A DNA stretch of 64,000 nucleotides. It comes from Lachnospiraceae bacterium RM5 (GTDB taxonomy: Bacteria > Bacillota > Clostridia > Lachnospirales > Lachnospiraceae). The position numbers and the translations under genes are program-made. Numbering within the stretch: the first letter of the stretch is position 1; each line of letters opens with the position of its first letter. Positions 16,463-24,812 of the stretch are shown piece by piece. The notes under the pieces are model-generated. The model made no database searches. It was given only the letters and a program-made list of their open reading frames with translations, and had not been told where the DNA came from. The DNA lies in NCBI GenBank assembly GCA_900110975.1, contig FOFK01000003.1, positions 207,988 through 271,987 of the forward strand, in the 5' to 3' direction.

Positions 16463-18655
16463 TTATATTTTTTCTCCAATTTGTTGTCTTTCAACAAGTT
16501 CTGCAAAATATCCATTATTTTTTATTAGTTCTTCATAAGTTCCGTCTTCAATTATGTTTCCTTTATCTAAAACAATAATTCTATCACATTGTTTTATTGT
16601 AGATAATCTATGAGCAATTACAATTCTTGTACAATTTAATTTATCTAAAGAATCTGATACAATTTTTTGGGTGATATTATCTAAAGCTGATGTTGCCTCA
16701 TCAAACATTAATATTTTAGGTTTTGGAGCAATAGCTCTTGCAATCATTATTCTTTGTTTTTGTCCTCCTGATATTCCACCTGCTCCTTCTGCAATTAATG
16801 TATTCATTCCCATTGGCATTTTTTCAATATCTTCTGCAATACCTGCTTGCCTTGCAGCCTCCCATGCATCATCAACCGTTAGTTCTGGAGCTGATATTAC
16901 AATATTTGAGTAAATATCTCCCATAAACAAGCTTCCATTTTGCATTACAACTCCTATTTTTCTTCTTAAAGAACGAAGTTCAATGTTATTCATGTCTTTC
17001 CCGTCATAATAAATTGAACCTTTATCAGGCTTTTCAAAACCTAATAATAATCTCATTAGAGTTGATTTACCGCATCCAGTTTTTCCAACTATTGCAACAT
17101 ATTGCCCAGGTTTAATTGTTAAATTTAGTCCATCTATTACATAAGGCATTTTTTTATTATATCTAAATGATAAATTATTAATTTCTATATTTCCTGATAT
17201 ATTTGTTATAACTTGTTTTCCTTCTGATATTTCAGGCTCTGCATCTAACAATGGTTTTGCCATTTCCATTATCGGTTTAATATTTGCAAATGTTAAAGCC
17301 ATTGAAGCCATTGATATAAATGCACCAGATAACATTCCGTAAGCTGAATTAAACGCATAATAGTCTGCAACTGAAACACCTGATTCAACTGCAAAGTAGT
17401 ACATAACAATTGTTGTAACAAGTCCTATACTGCTGGATATAACTCCATTATATTTAATAAAAAATGGTGGGTTGTACTCAAGTTTTGCTCCTTCTGCATA
17501 AAGATTTGCCCATTTTGCAAATACTAGTTTTTCAGCTCCTGCAAGTTTTATCTTCTTAACACCGTTTACAATAGCATAATCTAATCCGCTTTCCTTTGCA
17601 CTTTGTTCCATTTTCTTTTTAGATATTTTCATTGTTAAAAATGTACTTAATATAGAAAATCCAAATGTAATAAGTGTAATAATAATTGATGGTATTACAA
17701 GCATTGGTGCAAATTTTACAATTTGAGTAATATAACCTAGTGAAAATACTGCAGAAAATCCAGTTCCAAATATTGCAGATGTTATCATATTACATAATGA
17801 ACCAATATATCCTATTCTACTTGACAAATCTCCTGAACTATATTCTTTAAAGAAACTTGGTGGAAGTGATAATACTCTCATCATTGTAGCTGAATCAATT
17901 GCTAAATCCATTTTTTTATTAAATCTATCAGTATATAATGAGTTTGCTATACTAAATATTGACCCACTTAATTGCGTACAGATTAAAAATAAACTACAAG
18001 CAATTAAAACACTTACATTTCCAAATTCTAATACATCTGACATAAGAACTTTATTTATATTTACAACAAGCATTCCAAGTAATGTTCCAACTAATGTTAA
18101 TATTCCATAAAATATAAAGTCATTAACTTTTAAACTTTTTATTGCAAACATTCCCAAGTCATATATATGTAATTTTCTTAATGGAAATTGTCTATAAAAG
18201 CTAATTGCTTCTTCATCTATTAGTTTTGCTGTTTCTTCATTTACTTTTCTTATTCCTTTTGATTTTGGATCATAAAATGTATAACCACTAATTTTACCAG
18301 GTATTAATGCAATTAATGAGCCATCTTTTTTTAATGTTCCTAGCATTGCACCGTAAGCATCTTTATACCAACCTTTATCTAATTTTACATCTCTTGTCAT
18401 CATTCCTTCAGGTCTAATTAGATAATCTAATTGTTCGTTTACACCTGTAAGTTCAGGCGGTAATTCTTTTGCTTTTTTTATTCCATAATATTTAAGCACA
18501 GATTCTATAGCATCTCTTGTTTTTTTGCTATCGTTTTCCATAGCTTTAGATACATTCTTACCAGTAACAGAATCTGCTACCTTATAGAATGCTTCTTCAA
18601 ATGCTTCATCGCTAAATTGCTTTCTTTGCCTAATCTGTTCTTCAAACCATCCCAT
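16463..18655 (-). CDS. NHLM-type peptide export ABC transporter, second subunit (permease-ATPase)
   Basis: A 730-residue half-transporter. The N-terminal ~175 residues form a soluble region with no peptidase motif. A six-helix permease region follows (about 180-450). The ATPase domain has GKTGCGKST (Walker A), ISGGQKQR (signature), ILMFDEATSALD (Walker B) and IVIAHRLST. This matches the NHLM bacteriocin-system ATP-binding transporter that partners a C39-peptidase transporter. It follows that gene by 55 bp. The pair probably acts as a heterodimer that processes and exports the double-glycine peptides. Confidence 0.88.
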   Translation of the reverse strand: MGWFEEQIRQRKQFSDEAFEEAFYKVADSVTGKNVSKAMENDSKKTRDAIESVLKYYGIKKAKELPPELTGVNEQLDYLIRPEGMMTRDVKLDKGWYKDAYGAMLGTLKKDGSLIALIPGKISGYTFYDPKSKGIRKVNEETAKLIDEEAISFYRQFPLRKLHIYDLGMFAIKSLKVNDFIFYGILTLVGTLLGMLVVNINKVLMSDVLEFGNVSVLIACSLFLICTQLSGSIFSIANSLYTDRFNKKMDLAIDSATMMRVLSLPPSFFKEYSSGDLSSRIGYIGSLCNMITSAIFGTGFSAVFSLGYITQIVKFAPMLVIPSIIITLITFGFSILSTFLTMKISKKKMEQSAKESGLDYAIVNGVKKIKLAGAEKLVFAKWANLYAEGAKLEYNPPFFIKYNGVISSSIGLVTTIVMYYFAVESGVSVADYYAFNSAYGMLSGAFISMASMALTFANIKPIMEMAKPLLDAEPEISEGKQVITNISGNIEINNLSFRYNKKMPYVIDGLNLTIKPGQYVAIVGKTGCGKSTLMRLLLGFEKPDKGSIYYDGKDMNNIELRSLRRKIGVVMQNGSLFMGDIYSNIVISAPELTVDDAWEAARQAGIAEDIEKMPMGMNTLIAEGAGGISGGQKQRIMIARAIAPKPKILMFDEATSALDNITQKIVSDSLDKLNCTRIVIAHRLSTIKQCDRIIVLDKGNIIEDGTYEELIKNNGYFAELVERQQIGEKI

Positions 18656-18710
18656 AATTTAATATATCCTTTCTGATTAGATAAAAGTTTGTGTGATTTT
18701 TTTGCTTTTA

Positions 18711-20882
18711 CTAATCATTTGATACAAGAGCCGTGTACGCTCCGCCTAATCTATATAGCTCATCATGAGTTCCTCTCTCTACAACTTTTCCATTATCTAA
18801 AACAATTATTTCATCACAATCTCTAATTGTTGATAATCTATGTGCAACTATTATACAAGTAACGCCTCTATCTTTAATAGCTTTTGTTACTTCGTATTCT
18901 GTTTTAGCATCTAGGGCAGATGTTGCCTCATCTAAAATAACTATTGTTGGATCCCCAGCTAAAACTCTTGCAATTTCTAGTCTTTGTCTTTGTCCTCCTG
19001 AAAAATCTTTTCCATTTTCTATTAATTTATAATTATAGCCTCCATCTCTTGCATTTATTTCATCGTGCATACCTGCATCTCTTGCTGCCATAATTACTTC
19101 AAAGTTTTCAATTGAATCATCCCACATTTTAATATTATTTGCTATTGTATCTTCAAATAATGTTATATCTTGGTCAACAACAGCAAGTGAACTTCTAAAG
19201 ATATTTTTATCTATTTCTGATAATGGTTTTCCATCAAATAATATTTCTCCATTCCACTGTTTATAAAGTCCTGAAACTAATTTTGAGATAGTAGATTTAC
19301 CACAACCTGATGGTCCAACTAAAGCTACTCTACTTCCAGGTTTTAATTTTAAATTAAAGTTTTCAATTAAAGGTTCTTCTAACTTTGAGTAACCAAATGT
19401 TACATTTTTTAGTTCTACTTCTCCAGATAATTTTTTATATTCTATATCTTCTTTACTTTCTTTTAATATATCATCATCAGGATATTCCATAACATCTTCA
19501 ATTCTTTCCATTTGTGTACGCATTTCTAATAATGAATTTCCAGCTGATACAATTTGATTTACAGGTCCCATAAATGAGCTTAAATAACCTTGAAATGCCA
19601 TTATCATACCAATAGTAAATTCACCTTTCATACATAACCATAAACCAATTGAAGTTATAGTAACATTTACAATCATACTAATAGAACTTGGGATAATACC
19701 CCAAAACATACTCATTTTTGACATTTGAATTTCATTATTATTTACATTTGCTTGGTATCCAGCCCATTTTCTAAAAAATCCATTTTCTGCTCCACTTGCT
19801 TTTATTGTTTCAATCATTTGTATTCCTGAAGCTGTTGTACTTGCTAGCATTGAACTATCTCTTGTTCCAACTCTTGATAAATCAACCCTTTTTCTAGTTA
19901 CAATTCTTGAAACAATTACATCTACCAAAAGCGAACTTAATCCTATCAAAGATAACATCATATTATATCTAAACATTACAACTAAATAAAATACAGCCAT
20001 ACCTGCCTTTAATATTAATGGTGTAAAAGTATTAATAAAAGTAGAAGCTACTGCTGCATTTGAAGATTGTCTTCCAATAATATCTCCTGCCATTCTTTGA
20101 GAGAAAAAGTCCATTGGAAGTTTTAATATTTTCCACATATATGTAGTATTACCAACAACTGCCAGTTTTCCGTTTAATTTTAAACTATATAATTGATTGA
20201 TAATCTGAATGATAATTTGTATGAATGTAATAGTAGATACCCCAATTATAAATGGAATAAACCATTCTGGATTTTGATGTGTAAGAAGTCTATCTATAAA
20301 TATTCTTGAAAATCCAGGTCCAATAATTGACAATAATGATGCTATTATTGTTGTAATTAAAGTAAATAATACCATAGCTTTTGTGCCTTTTAATCTTTTT
20401 TTAGCAAATTTAATTACACTTTTTGGCTTTCCTTCTGGTTTAAACTCTCTAGTTGGTTTAAATACTAAACATATTCCTGAATAACTTTTTTCAAAAGCAT
20501 CTATTGTATATTTAGTTCTTCCTCTTGCTGGATCATTTATAATTGCATAGTTTCCTTTAAATCCATCAAGTACAACAAAGTGGTTATTGTTCCAAAATAT
20601 AATGCACGGAAAAGTTGCCTCTTTTTGCAAATCTTCTACATCATATTTAAAACCTTTTGCTTCAAATCCATAATTTCTTGCAGCCTTCAATATTTTTCCT
20701 GCTTTTGAACCATCACGAGAAACACCACAATCAGAACGTACTTGTTCTAGTGGTATCCATTTTTCATAATATGCGAGTATCATTGTAAGACAAGCTGCTC
20801 CACATTCTAATGCTTCTAGTTGTATTACAACAGGAACTTTTTTAGCTACACCATTTTTTATTGGTCTTTTTACTTTTTTCAT
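18711..20882 (-). CDS. NHLM-type C39 peptidase / permease / ATPase peptide exporter
   Basis: A 723-residue protein that should cut leaders after the double glycine and pump the core peptides out. The C39 peptidase (residues ~15-145) has Cys27 in LEALECGAACL, His101 in NHFVVLDG and Asp117 in NDPARG, so the catalytic set is complete. The permease spans ~165-445. The ATPase domain has GPSGCGKST, FSGGQRQR, IVILDEATSALD and IVAHRLST. It is the only leader peptidase seen in the window and therefore the likely processor of all the peptides nearby. Confidence 0.93.
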   Translation of the reverse strand: MKKVKRPIKNGVAKKVPVVIQLEALECGAACLTMILAYYEKWIPLEQVRSDCGVSRDGSKAGKILKAARNYGFEAKGFKYDVEDLQKEATFPCIIFWNNNHFVVLDGFKGNYAIINDPARGRTKYTIDAFEKSYSGICLVFKPTREFKPEGKPKSVIKFAKKRLKGTKAMVLFTLITTIIASLLSIIGPGFSRIFIDRLLTHQNPEWFIPFIIGVSTITFIQIIIQIINQLYSLKLNGKLAVVGNTTYMWKILKLPMDFFSQRMAGDIIGRQSSNAAVASTFINTFTPLILKAGMAVFYLVVMFRYNMMLSLIGLSSLLVDVIVSRIVTRKRVDLSRVGTRDSSMLASTTASGIQMIETIKASGAENGFFRKWAGYQANVNNNEIQMSKMSMFWGIIPSSISMIVNVTITSIGLWLCMKGEFTIGMIMAFQGYLSSFMGPVNQIVSAGNSLLEMRTQMERIEDVMEYPDDDILKESKEDIEYKKLSGEVELKNVTFGYSKLEEPLIENFNLKLKPGSRVALVGPSGCGKSTISKLVSGLYKQWNGEILFDGKPLSEIDKNIFRSSLAVVDQDITLFEDTIANNIKMWDDSIENFEVIMAARDAGMHDEINARDGGYNYKLIENGKDFSGGQRQRLEIARVLAGDPTIVILDEATSALDAKTEYEVTKAIKDRGVTCIIVAHRLSTIRDCDEIIVLDNGKVVERGTHDELYRLGGAYTALVSND

Positions 20883-20915
20883 ATTTCTTAATCATTCCTT
20901 TTTTTATTAATGGTA

Positions 20916-21380
20916 TCAATTTGTTATAAATGTCATTGGAGCAATACTTTCAATAATAATATTCGCAGAATAAGTTCCCTCTTTTACATTTTTATTTAAT
21001 CTACATTTATATACCCATTCTCCTACTTGAAAGTTACCTAAATGTCTAGCATATTCGTCCATATCATCAGTTACTTTTTCAGGAGTCTCTTCTATATCTG
21101 CAATTTCAAATATATTTTCATTATTGTTTAGTTCAACTTGCATACCATTTTTTATCTTTGCCATATCTTCTTCTTTTACATATAAATAAGGAGTGTAGTT
21201 ATCTGAAATTACAACTGTTTTTATCTTAGTATCGATTTTTCCAAAATATCCCCATATACAAACGCCTACAAGTAATACTACTATTGCTAAAAGCAATATC
21301 CATACTCCAGGATTGGATAATCTAATATATTGATTTAATTGTTCTGGCGAATTAACCTTTTTAAACTTTTTATCTTCCAT
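20916..21380 (-). CDS. Short NHLM secretion protein (HlyD-like membrane partner)
   Basis: A 154-residue protein with a cytoplasmic start (KFKKVNSPEQLNQYIRLSNPG), one membrane segment (about 30-50) and a small external beta-rich part. The start is typical of the NHLM bacteriocin-system secretion protein, but the long coiled-coil arm of classical HlyD is missing. That fits a Gram-positive cell, which has no outer membrane to reach. An AAGGAG site lies 8 bp upstream. It lies between the STAS gene and the peptidase transporter. Confidence 0.82.
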   Translation of the reverse strand: MEDKKFKKVNSPEQLNQYIRLSNPGVWILLLAIVVLLVGVCIWGYFGKIDTKIKTVVISDNYTPYLYVKEEDMAKIKNGMQVELNNNENIFEIADIEETPEKVTDDMDEYARHLGNFQVGEWVYKCRLNKNVKEGTYSANIIIESIAPMTFITN

Positions 21381-21401
21381 TTTGACTACTCCTTAATCTT
21401 T

Positions 21402-21692
21402 TTATTTTTCTATATCAAACACATCTGAAAGTCCTGTTACTTCAAACACTTCCATTACTTCCTCAGTTGGTTTTAATACTTTCATATTACCAATTTTCTT
21501 TTTTATTGTAAGTAATACTCTAATACCTGATGAAGAAATGTATTTTAGTGTTTCTAAATCAAATATAATTTCTTGAACTTCATTTATCTTTTTTGAAAGT
21601 TCTTCTTCTAATTTTGGTGCTGTCATTGTATCTAATTTTCCAATAAGTTTAACAGTTAAACTTCCATTTTCATTTTTAAATTCTATTTCCAT
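21402..21692 (-). CDS. STAS-domain anti-sigma antagonist (SpoIIAA-like)
   Basis: A 96-residue STAS protein. The ATG at 21692 is preferred because AAGGAGTG lies 9 bp upstream; an earlier in-frame ATG lacks a site. The phosphorylation loop FDLETLKYISSSGIRVLL is present (Ser in the D...SSG context). It should be phosphorylated by the RsbW-like kinase at 9318-9731 and dephosphorylated by the phosphatase at 9732-11201. Being the first gene of the exporter operon links the partner switch directly to export. Confidence 0.88.
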   Translation of the reverse strand: MEIEFKNENGSLTVKLIGKLDTMTAPKLEEELSKKINEVQEIIFDLETLKYISSSGIRVLLTIKKKIGNMKVLKPTEEVMEVFEVTGLSDVFDIEK

Positions 21693-21773
21693 AATCTTCC
21701 ACTCCTTATATAATTCTATTATCATATCAATATCATATCATAAAATAAATTTTTTATTAACTTTTATTGCAAA

Positions 21774-21804
21774 AAATAAAGCAGAGATTTTTCTCTACTT
21801 TATT
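21774..21804 (-). terminator. Hairpin terminator or attenuator after peptide 12
   Basis: AATAAAG-AGAGA pairs with TCTCT-CTTTATT around a short loop, with runs of T on both sides, so it could work in both directions. It lies between peptide 12 and the STAS gene, where partial read-through from the peptide promoter would lower exporter expression relative to peptide. Confidence 0.65.
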
Positions 21805-21871
21805 AAAAATTACAAAATTTATGTGTTTACTATATAAAATATTGCTATCTTTTTATATTATTAATAATACC

Positions 21872-22189
21872 TTAACCATCAATATATTCTTTACATCCGC
21901 TTACGTAATGTCCAACCGCTATATTATAAGATTTGTCAGATACTTTATTGTTACATTTTGGACAAACACCCGTACTCATAATACTCATAATATTTTTTAT
22001 ATCATCCTCAGAATAGGCTATAGGTTTTTGTTGATCTATATATGTGCCAATCTCTCCTTCGTTTACAATGAAACCTCCACCAGCAACTTTATCTAATTCA
22101 TCATCTGACATTTCATCAATTTTCTTCTTTAATCCTTCCTTTAATTCTTTTCTTTCTTCGTCTGTTAAATTTTTCTTTTCTTCACTCAT
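21872..22189 (-). CDS. Double-glycine leader peptide with C2HC core (peptide 12)
   Basis: A 105-residue precursor starting at MSEEKKNL (22189). The leader ends DELDKVAGG. The core has GVCPKCNNK...AVGHYVSGC, giving C-X2-C-X14-H-X4-C, then KEYIDG. It is the first gene of the exporter operon and has its own operator box at 22255-22287. It shows that C2HC cores occur at both ends of the island. Confidence 0.82.
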   Translation of the reverse strand: MSEEKKNLTDEERKELKEGLKKKIDEMSDDELDKVAGGGFIVNEGEIGTYIDQQKPIAYSEDDIKNIMSIMSTGVCPKCNNKVSDKSYNIAVGHYVSGCKEYIDG

Positions 22190-22254
22190 ACAAATACCTT
22201 CTTTCTCCATCAATTTATAGGTTTAATGGCTACCTTTATTTTATTTATATATGT

Positions 22255-22287
22255 ATTATAACATATAACCTATATCAAGAGCATATC
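22255..22287 (-). promoter_or_regulatory. SARP-type operator and -10 box for peptide 12 and exporter genes
   Basis: Minus strand order: GATATGC, 4 bp, GATATAG, 9 bp, TATAAT (22260-22255). The 5' hairpin lies at 22207-22229. The same element here and before the peptide-only runs implies one regulator controls cargo and exporter. Confidence 0.65.
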
Positions 22288-22394
22288 AAATATGCCACTT
22301 TTTAAAATTTCCGAAAAATTTTTCATTTTTACATAAATCTCAATATAATGTTAAAATCATATTATAATTGTTTGTTTCAAACTCTATAAAATTA

Positions 22395-22600
22395 CTAAAG
22401 TATTTGTCTTCTTAATCGAAGGTAAAATAAATCTTCAGCTATCCAAAGAGGAAATCCACCTTCTTGTGCTTTTTCTTTAAGGTAGCTCAATGCAGCCTCT
22501 TCTCCCTTTTCCTCAAGCAATCTTAATGCCTCAGCTGTATATCCATTATCAGCACAATAAATTCTTTCCTTTCTTCTTCTGTTAAACCAAATGGCACAAT
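22395..22600 (-). pseudogene. Decayed leader peptide gene
   Basis: A leader fragment FGLTEEERKEF (about 22560-22600) is followed in another frame by IYCADNGYTAEALRLLEEKGEEAALSYLKEK...WIAEDLFYLRLRRQIL, stopping at 22395. The G-x-x-AEA...GEEAA-SY pattern matches the core of peptide 11. There is no start codon or ribosome site, so this is a remnant. Confidence 0.45.
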
Positions 22601-22634
22601 CGAATCAACCCTTAATTATTTTTGTTATTATACT

Positions 22635-23195
22635 TTAAACCGGTTTAATTCTTGCAAAAGGCCATGAAATAAGCCATACTTTCCCTACAATTTCATCTTC
22701 ATTAACAGCAAGTATGGAATTTGCCCTGCTATCCTCACTATTATTCCAGTTATCACCAATTACAAAATATTCACCCTTATTAAGTTTTATTTTTTCTGCC
22801 GCAACTCCGGCATTTACAATTTTATCTTTACCTTCATTAAAATCTATTTTTTTATCATTTACATAGATTTCTCCGTTCTTTATCTGAACAGTTTCACCAG
22901 GCATTGCAATAATTCTTTTTGTATATTTAGAATCATCCCCATCTTCCTGCTTCTTTTCAAATACAATAACATCATATCTTGATGGCGAAAAAACATTATA
23001 AGTTAAGGTATCCACCATAACCGTATCACCATTTTTAAGCTTGTCATTCATTGAATTACCTTCGATTTTCATCTGATTAAAATAAAAAGTAATACAAAAA
23101 AACGCAAGAACAACAATAACCAGAACATCTATTATCCATTTAAAAATTTTATCTACGAAAAAATTCTCATCAGGCATTACATTAAAATACTTCAT
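22635..23195 (-). CDS. lepB: Signal peptidase I
   Basis: A 186-residue type I signal peptidase of the bacterial Ser/Lys kind. One N-terminal membrane segment (about 18-38) is followed by IEGNSMNDKLKNGD (catalytic Ser) and DSKYTKRIIAMPGE (catalytic Lys), then GDNWNNSEDSR. It removes signal peptides from general Sec substrates, in contrast to the two Ser/His SipW-like enzymes at the far end of the window. An AGGAGA site lies 6 bp before the ATG. It follows the rplS terminator. Confidence 0.95.
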   Translation of the reverse strand: MKYFNVMPDENFFVDKIFKWIIDVLVIVVLAFFCITFYFNQMKIEGNSMNDKLKNGDTVMVDTLTYNVFSPSRYDVIVFEKKQEDGDDSKYTKRIIAMPGETVQIKNGEIYVNDKKIDFNEGKDKIVNAGVAAEKIKLNKGEYFVIGDNWNNSEDSRANSILAVNEDEIVGKVWLISWPFARIKPV

Positions 23196-23310
23196 AATTT
23201 TCTCCTAAATCTATATAAACATTATATATAATCGTAATTTTACATTAAAAAAATATTAAATACATATAGAATCTATTTTCTACATATAATTATATCGAAT
23301 ATAAACTTTG

Positions 23311-23349
23311 AAAAAAAGGACAAAATACAAATGTATTTGTCCTTTTTTC
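23311..23349 (-). terminator. Rho-independent terminator after rplS
   Basis: A stem of AAGGACAAA-TACA pairing with TGTA-TTTGTCCTT, flanked by A and T runs, ends 20 bp past the rplS stop. The near-symmetry would allow it to work in both directions. Confidence 0.85.
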
Positions 23350-23368
23350 ATAATCATTAAAAACCAAA

Positions 23369-23716
23369 TTATTTAACTAATTCTTTTACCTTAGCAGCCT
23401 TACCTGTTCTCTGTCTTAAGTAGTTAAGTTTAGCTCTTCTAACCTTACCTAAACGAACAACTTCAATTTTGTCAACGTTTGGTGAGTGTAATGGCCAAGT
23501 CTTTTCAACTCCGATACCATTAGAGAATTTTCTTACTGTAAATGTTTCTCTTGAGCTTCCACCCTGTCTCTTAATTACAGTTCCTTCGAAAATCTGGATT
23601 CTTTCACGATTTCCTTCTTTGATCTTTGCATGAACTCTTACAGTATCTCCTACCTTGAATTCATCTACAGATTCTTTCATCTGTGCTGCTTCAATATTTT
23701 TAATAATATCGTTCAT
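23369..23716 (-). CDS. rplS: 50S ribosomal protein L19
   Basis: A 115-residue ribosomal protein at the 30S-50S interface. Recognisable segments are [56 protein letters not shown] and [10 protein letters not shown]. An AAGGAGG site is present. It is expressed alone here between a good promoter and a terminator. Confidence 0.97.
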   Translation of the reverse strand: MNDIIKNIEAAQMKESVDEFKVGDTVRVHAKIKEGNRERIQIFEGTVIKRQGGSSRETFTVRKFSNGIGVEKTWPLHSPNVDKIEVVRLGKVRRAKLNYLRQRTGKAAKVKELVK

Positions 23717-23822
23717 GTGAACCTCCTTAAATTCTAAGATGTTCTTAATACATTTGACCGTAACAGAGGACCATCCTTATTCACAACATTAAGAGAATAA
23801 CATATATAAAATTATATTGCAA
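23717..23822 (-). promoter_or_regulatory. rplS promoter and leader
   Basis: TTGCAA (-35, 23822-23817), a 17-bp spacer and TATTCT (-10, 23799-23794) precede a ~75-nt leader that includes the small inverted repeat AGGA-TGG-TCCT. Leaders of L19 mRNAs often bind L19 in Firmicutes. Whether this one does is not shown by the sequence alone. Confidence 0.5.
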
Positions 23823-23839
23823 GTAAAATACATTAATTT

Positions 23840-24733
23840 TTAATTCATATGTACAACCAGCTGATTATATGGTATTTCAATATCATTTTTCTTATATGCC
23901 ATTCTTACTTTTTCATTTATAAGATATTTCGTCTTAAGATAATCTGCCGAATTACAATATGCCCAGATTCCAATGGTTATCTGACTTTCATCAAGTGATT
24001 CAACAAATGTAAAACTATTTTCTTTTTCTATAACTAGATCAATTTGATTGACTGTATCAAGTGCAATCTTCTTTGCCTTTTCAATATCTGAATCATATGA
24101 TATTCCAATTTTTATATCAACTCTTCTTTTTCCAAGTGCTGTACAATTAATAATGCTTGAATTGGAAAGATTTCCATTTGGAATTACAATTCTTTTGTTG
24201 TCAGGCGAAATAATTGTTGTATAAAAAATATCTATTTTATTTACAGTTCCCTCAACACCAGCTGAATTTACAACAATATAATCTCCTATCATAAATGGCT
24301 TCAATATAAGAATCAATACACCACCTGCAAAATTTGCAAGACTGCCCTGTAAAGATAATCCTATTGCTAAACTTGCTGTACCAAGCACAGCCACAAATGA
24401 TGTTGTTTTAACACCAACAGTATCAAGCATAATAATCAATAAAATTATATATAAAAGTATTTTGATAAATGAATTAAGAAAATTTCTTACTCCTGTATCA
24501 AGTTTTGATTTTTCAAAAAACCTTCCAATACATTTTAAAATAAATTTTATTACAAATCTTCCAACGATGAAGATAATTAATGCAATTACAGCTTTTATCC
24601 CAAAGTCAATTAACTTTGGGATAAAAGATTTAACTTCCGTTATAAACTGATTTGCTTTTTCTACTGTTACTTCAGGATTAACTGTTACATTTTCAATCTC
24701 TGCTTCATTACATAGATTATTTAAAATCATCAT
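23840..24733 (-). CDS. mscS: MscS-family small-conductance mechanosensitive channel
   Basis: A 297-residue membrane protein with three hydrophobic segments (about 43-65, 88-108 and 110-140). The pore-lining third segment contains VLGTASLAIGLSLQGSLANFAGGVLILILKPF. The cytoplasmic beta domain follows (IGDYIVVNSAGVEGTVNKIDIFYTTI). It opens under membrane tension to release solutes. The AGGAGAA site fits the first of two adjacent ATGs. Confidence 0.92.
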   Translation of the reverse strand: MMILNNLCNEAEIENVTVNPEVTVEKANQFITEVKSFIPKLIDFGIKAVIALIIFIVGRFVIKFILKCIGRFFEKSKLDTGVRNFLNSFIKILLYIILLIIMLDTVGVKTTSFVAVLGTASLAIGLSLQGSLANFAGGVLILILKPFMIGDYIVVNSAGVEGTVNKIDIFYTTIISPDNKRIVIPNGNLSNSSIINCTALGKRRVDIKIGISYDSDIEKAKKIALDTVNQIDLVIEKENSFTFVESLDESQITIGIWAYCNSADYLKTKYLINEKVRMAYKKNDIEIPYNQLVVHMN

Positions 24734-24812
24734 GTTTTATTCTCCTGTTATAGTAATTATTTAAAATCATTCAGAGCATAACCTTTTAAGGAATATGCTC
24801 TGTACAATTAAA

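Noticed and set aside
20916..21380. HlyD-like gene as a truncated pseudogene
   Set aside because: It has a good ribosome site, a normal family start and an intact stop. Short forms fit a Gram-positive envelope.
7952..22650. AAACCGGTTT palindromes near 7955 and 22640 as a shared operator
   Set aside because: Only two copies; one lies within the lepB coding end (KPV-stop), the other before rbgA. Chance is the simpler reading.
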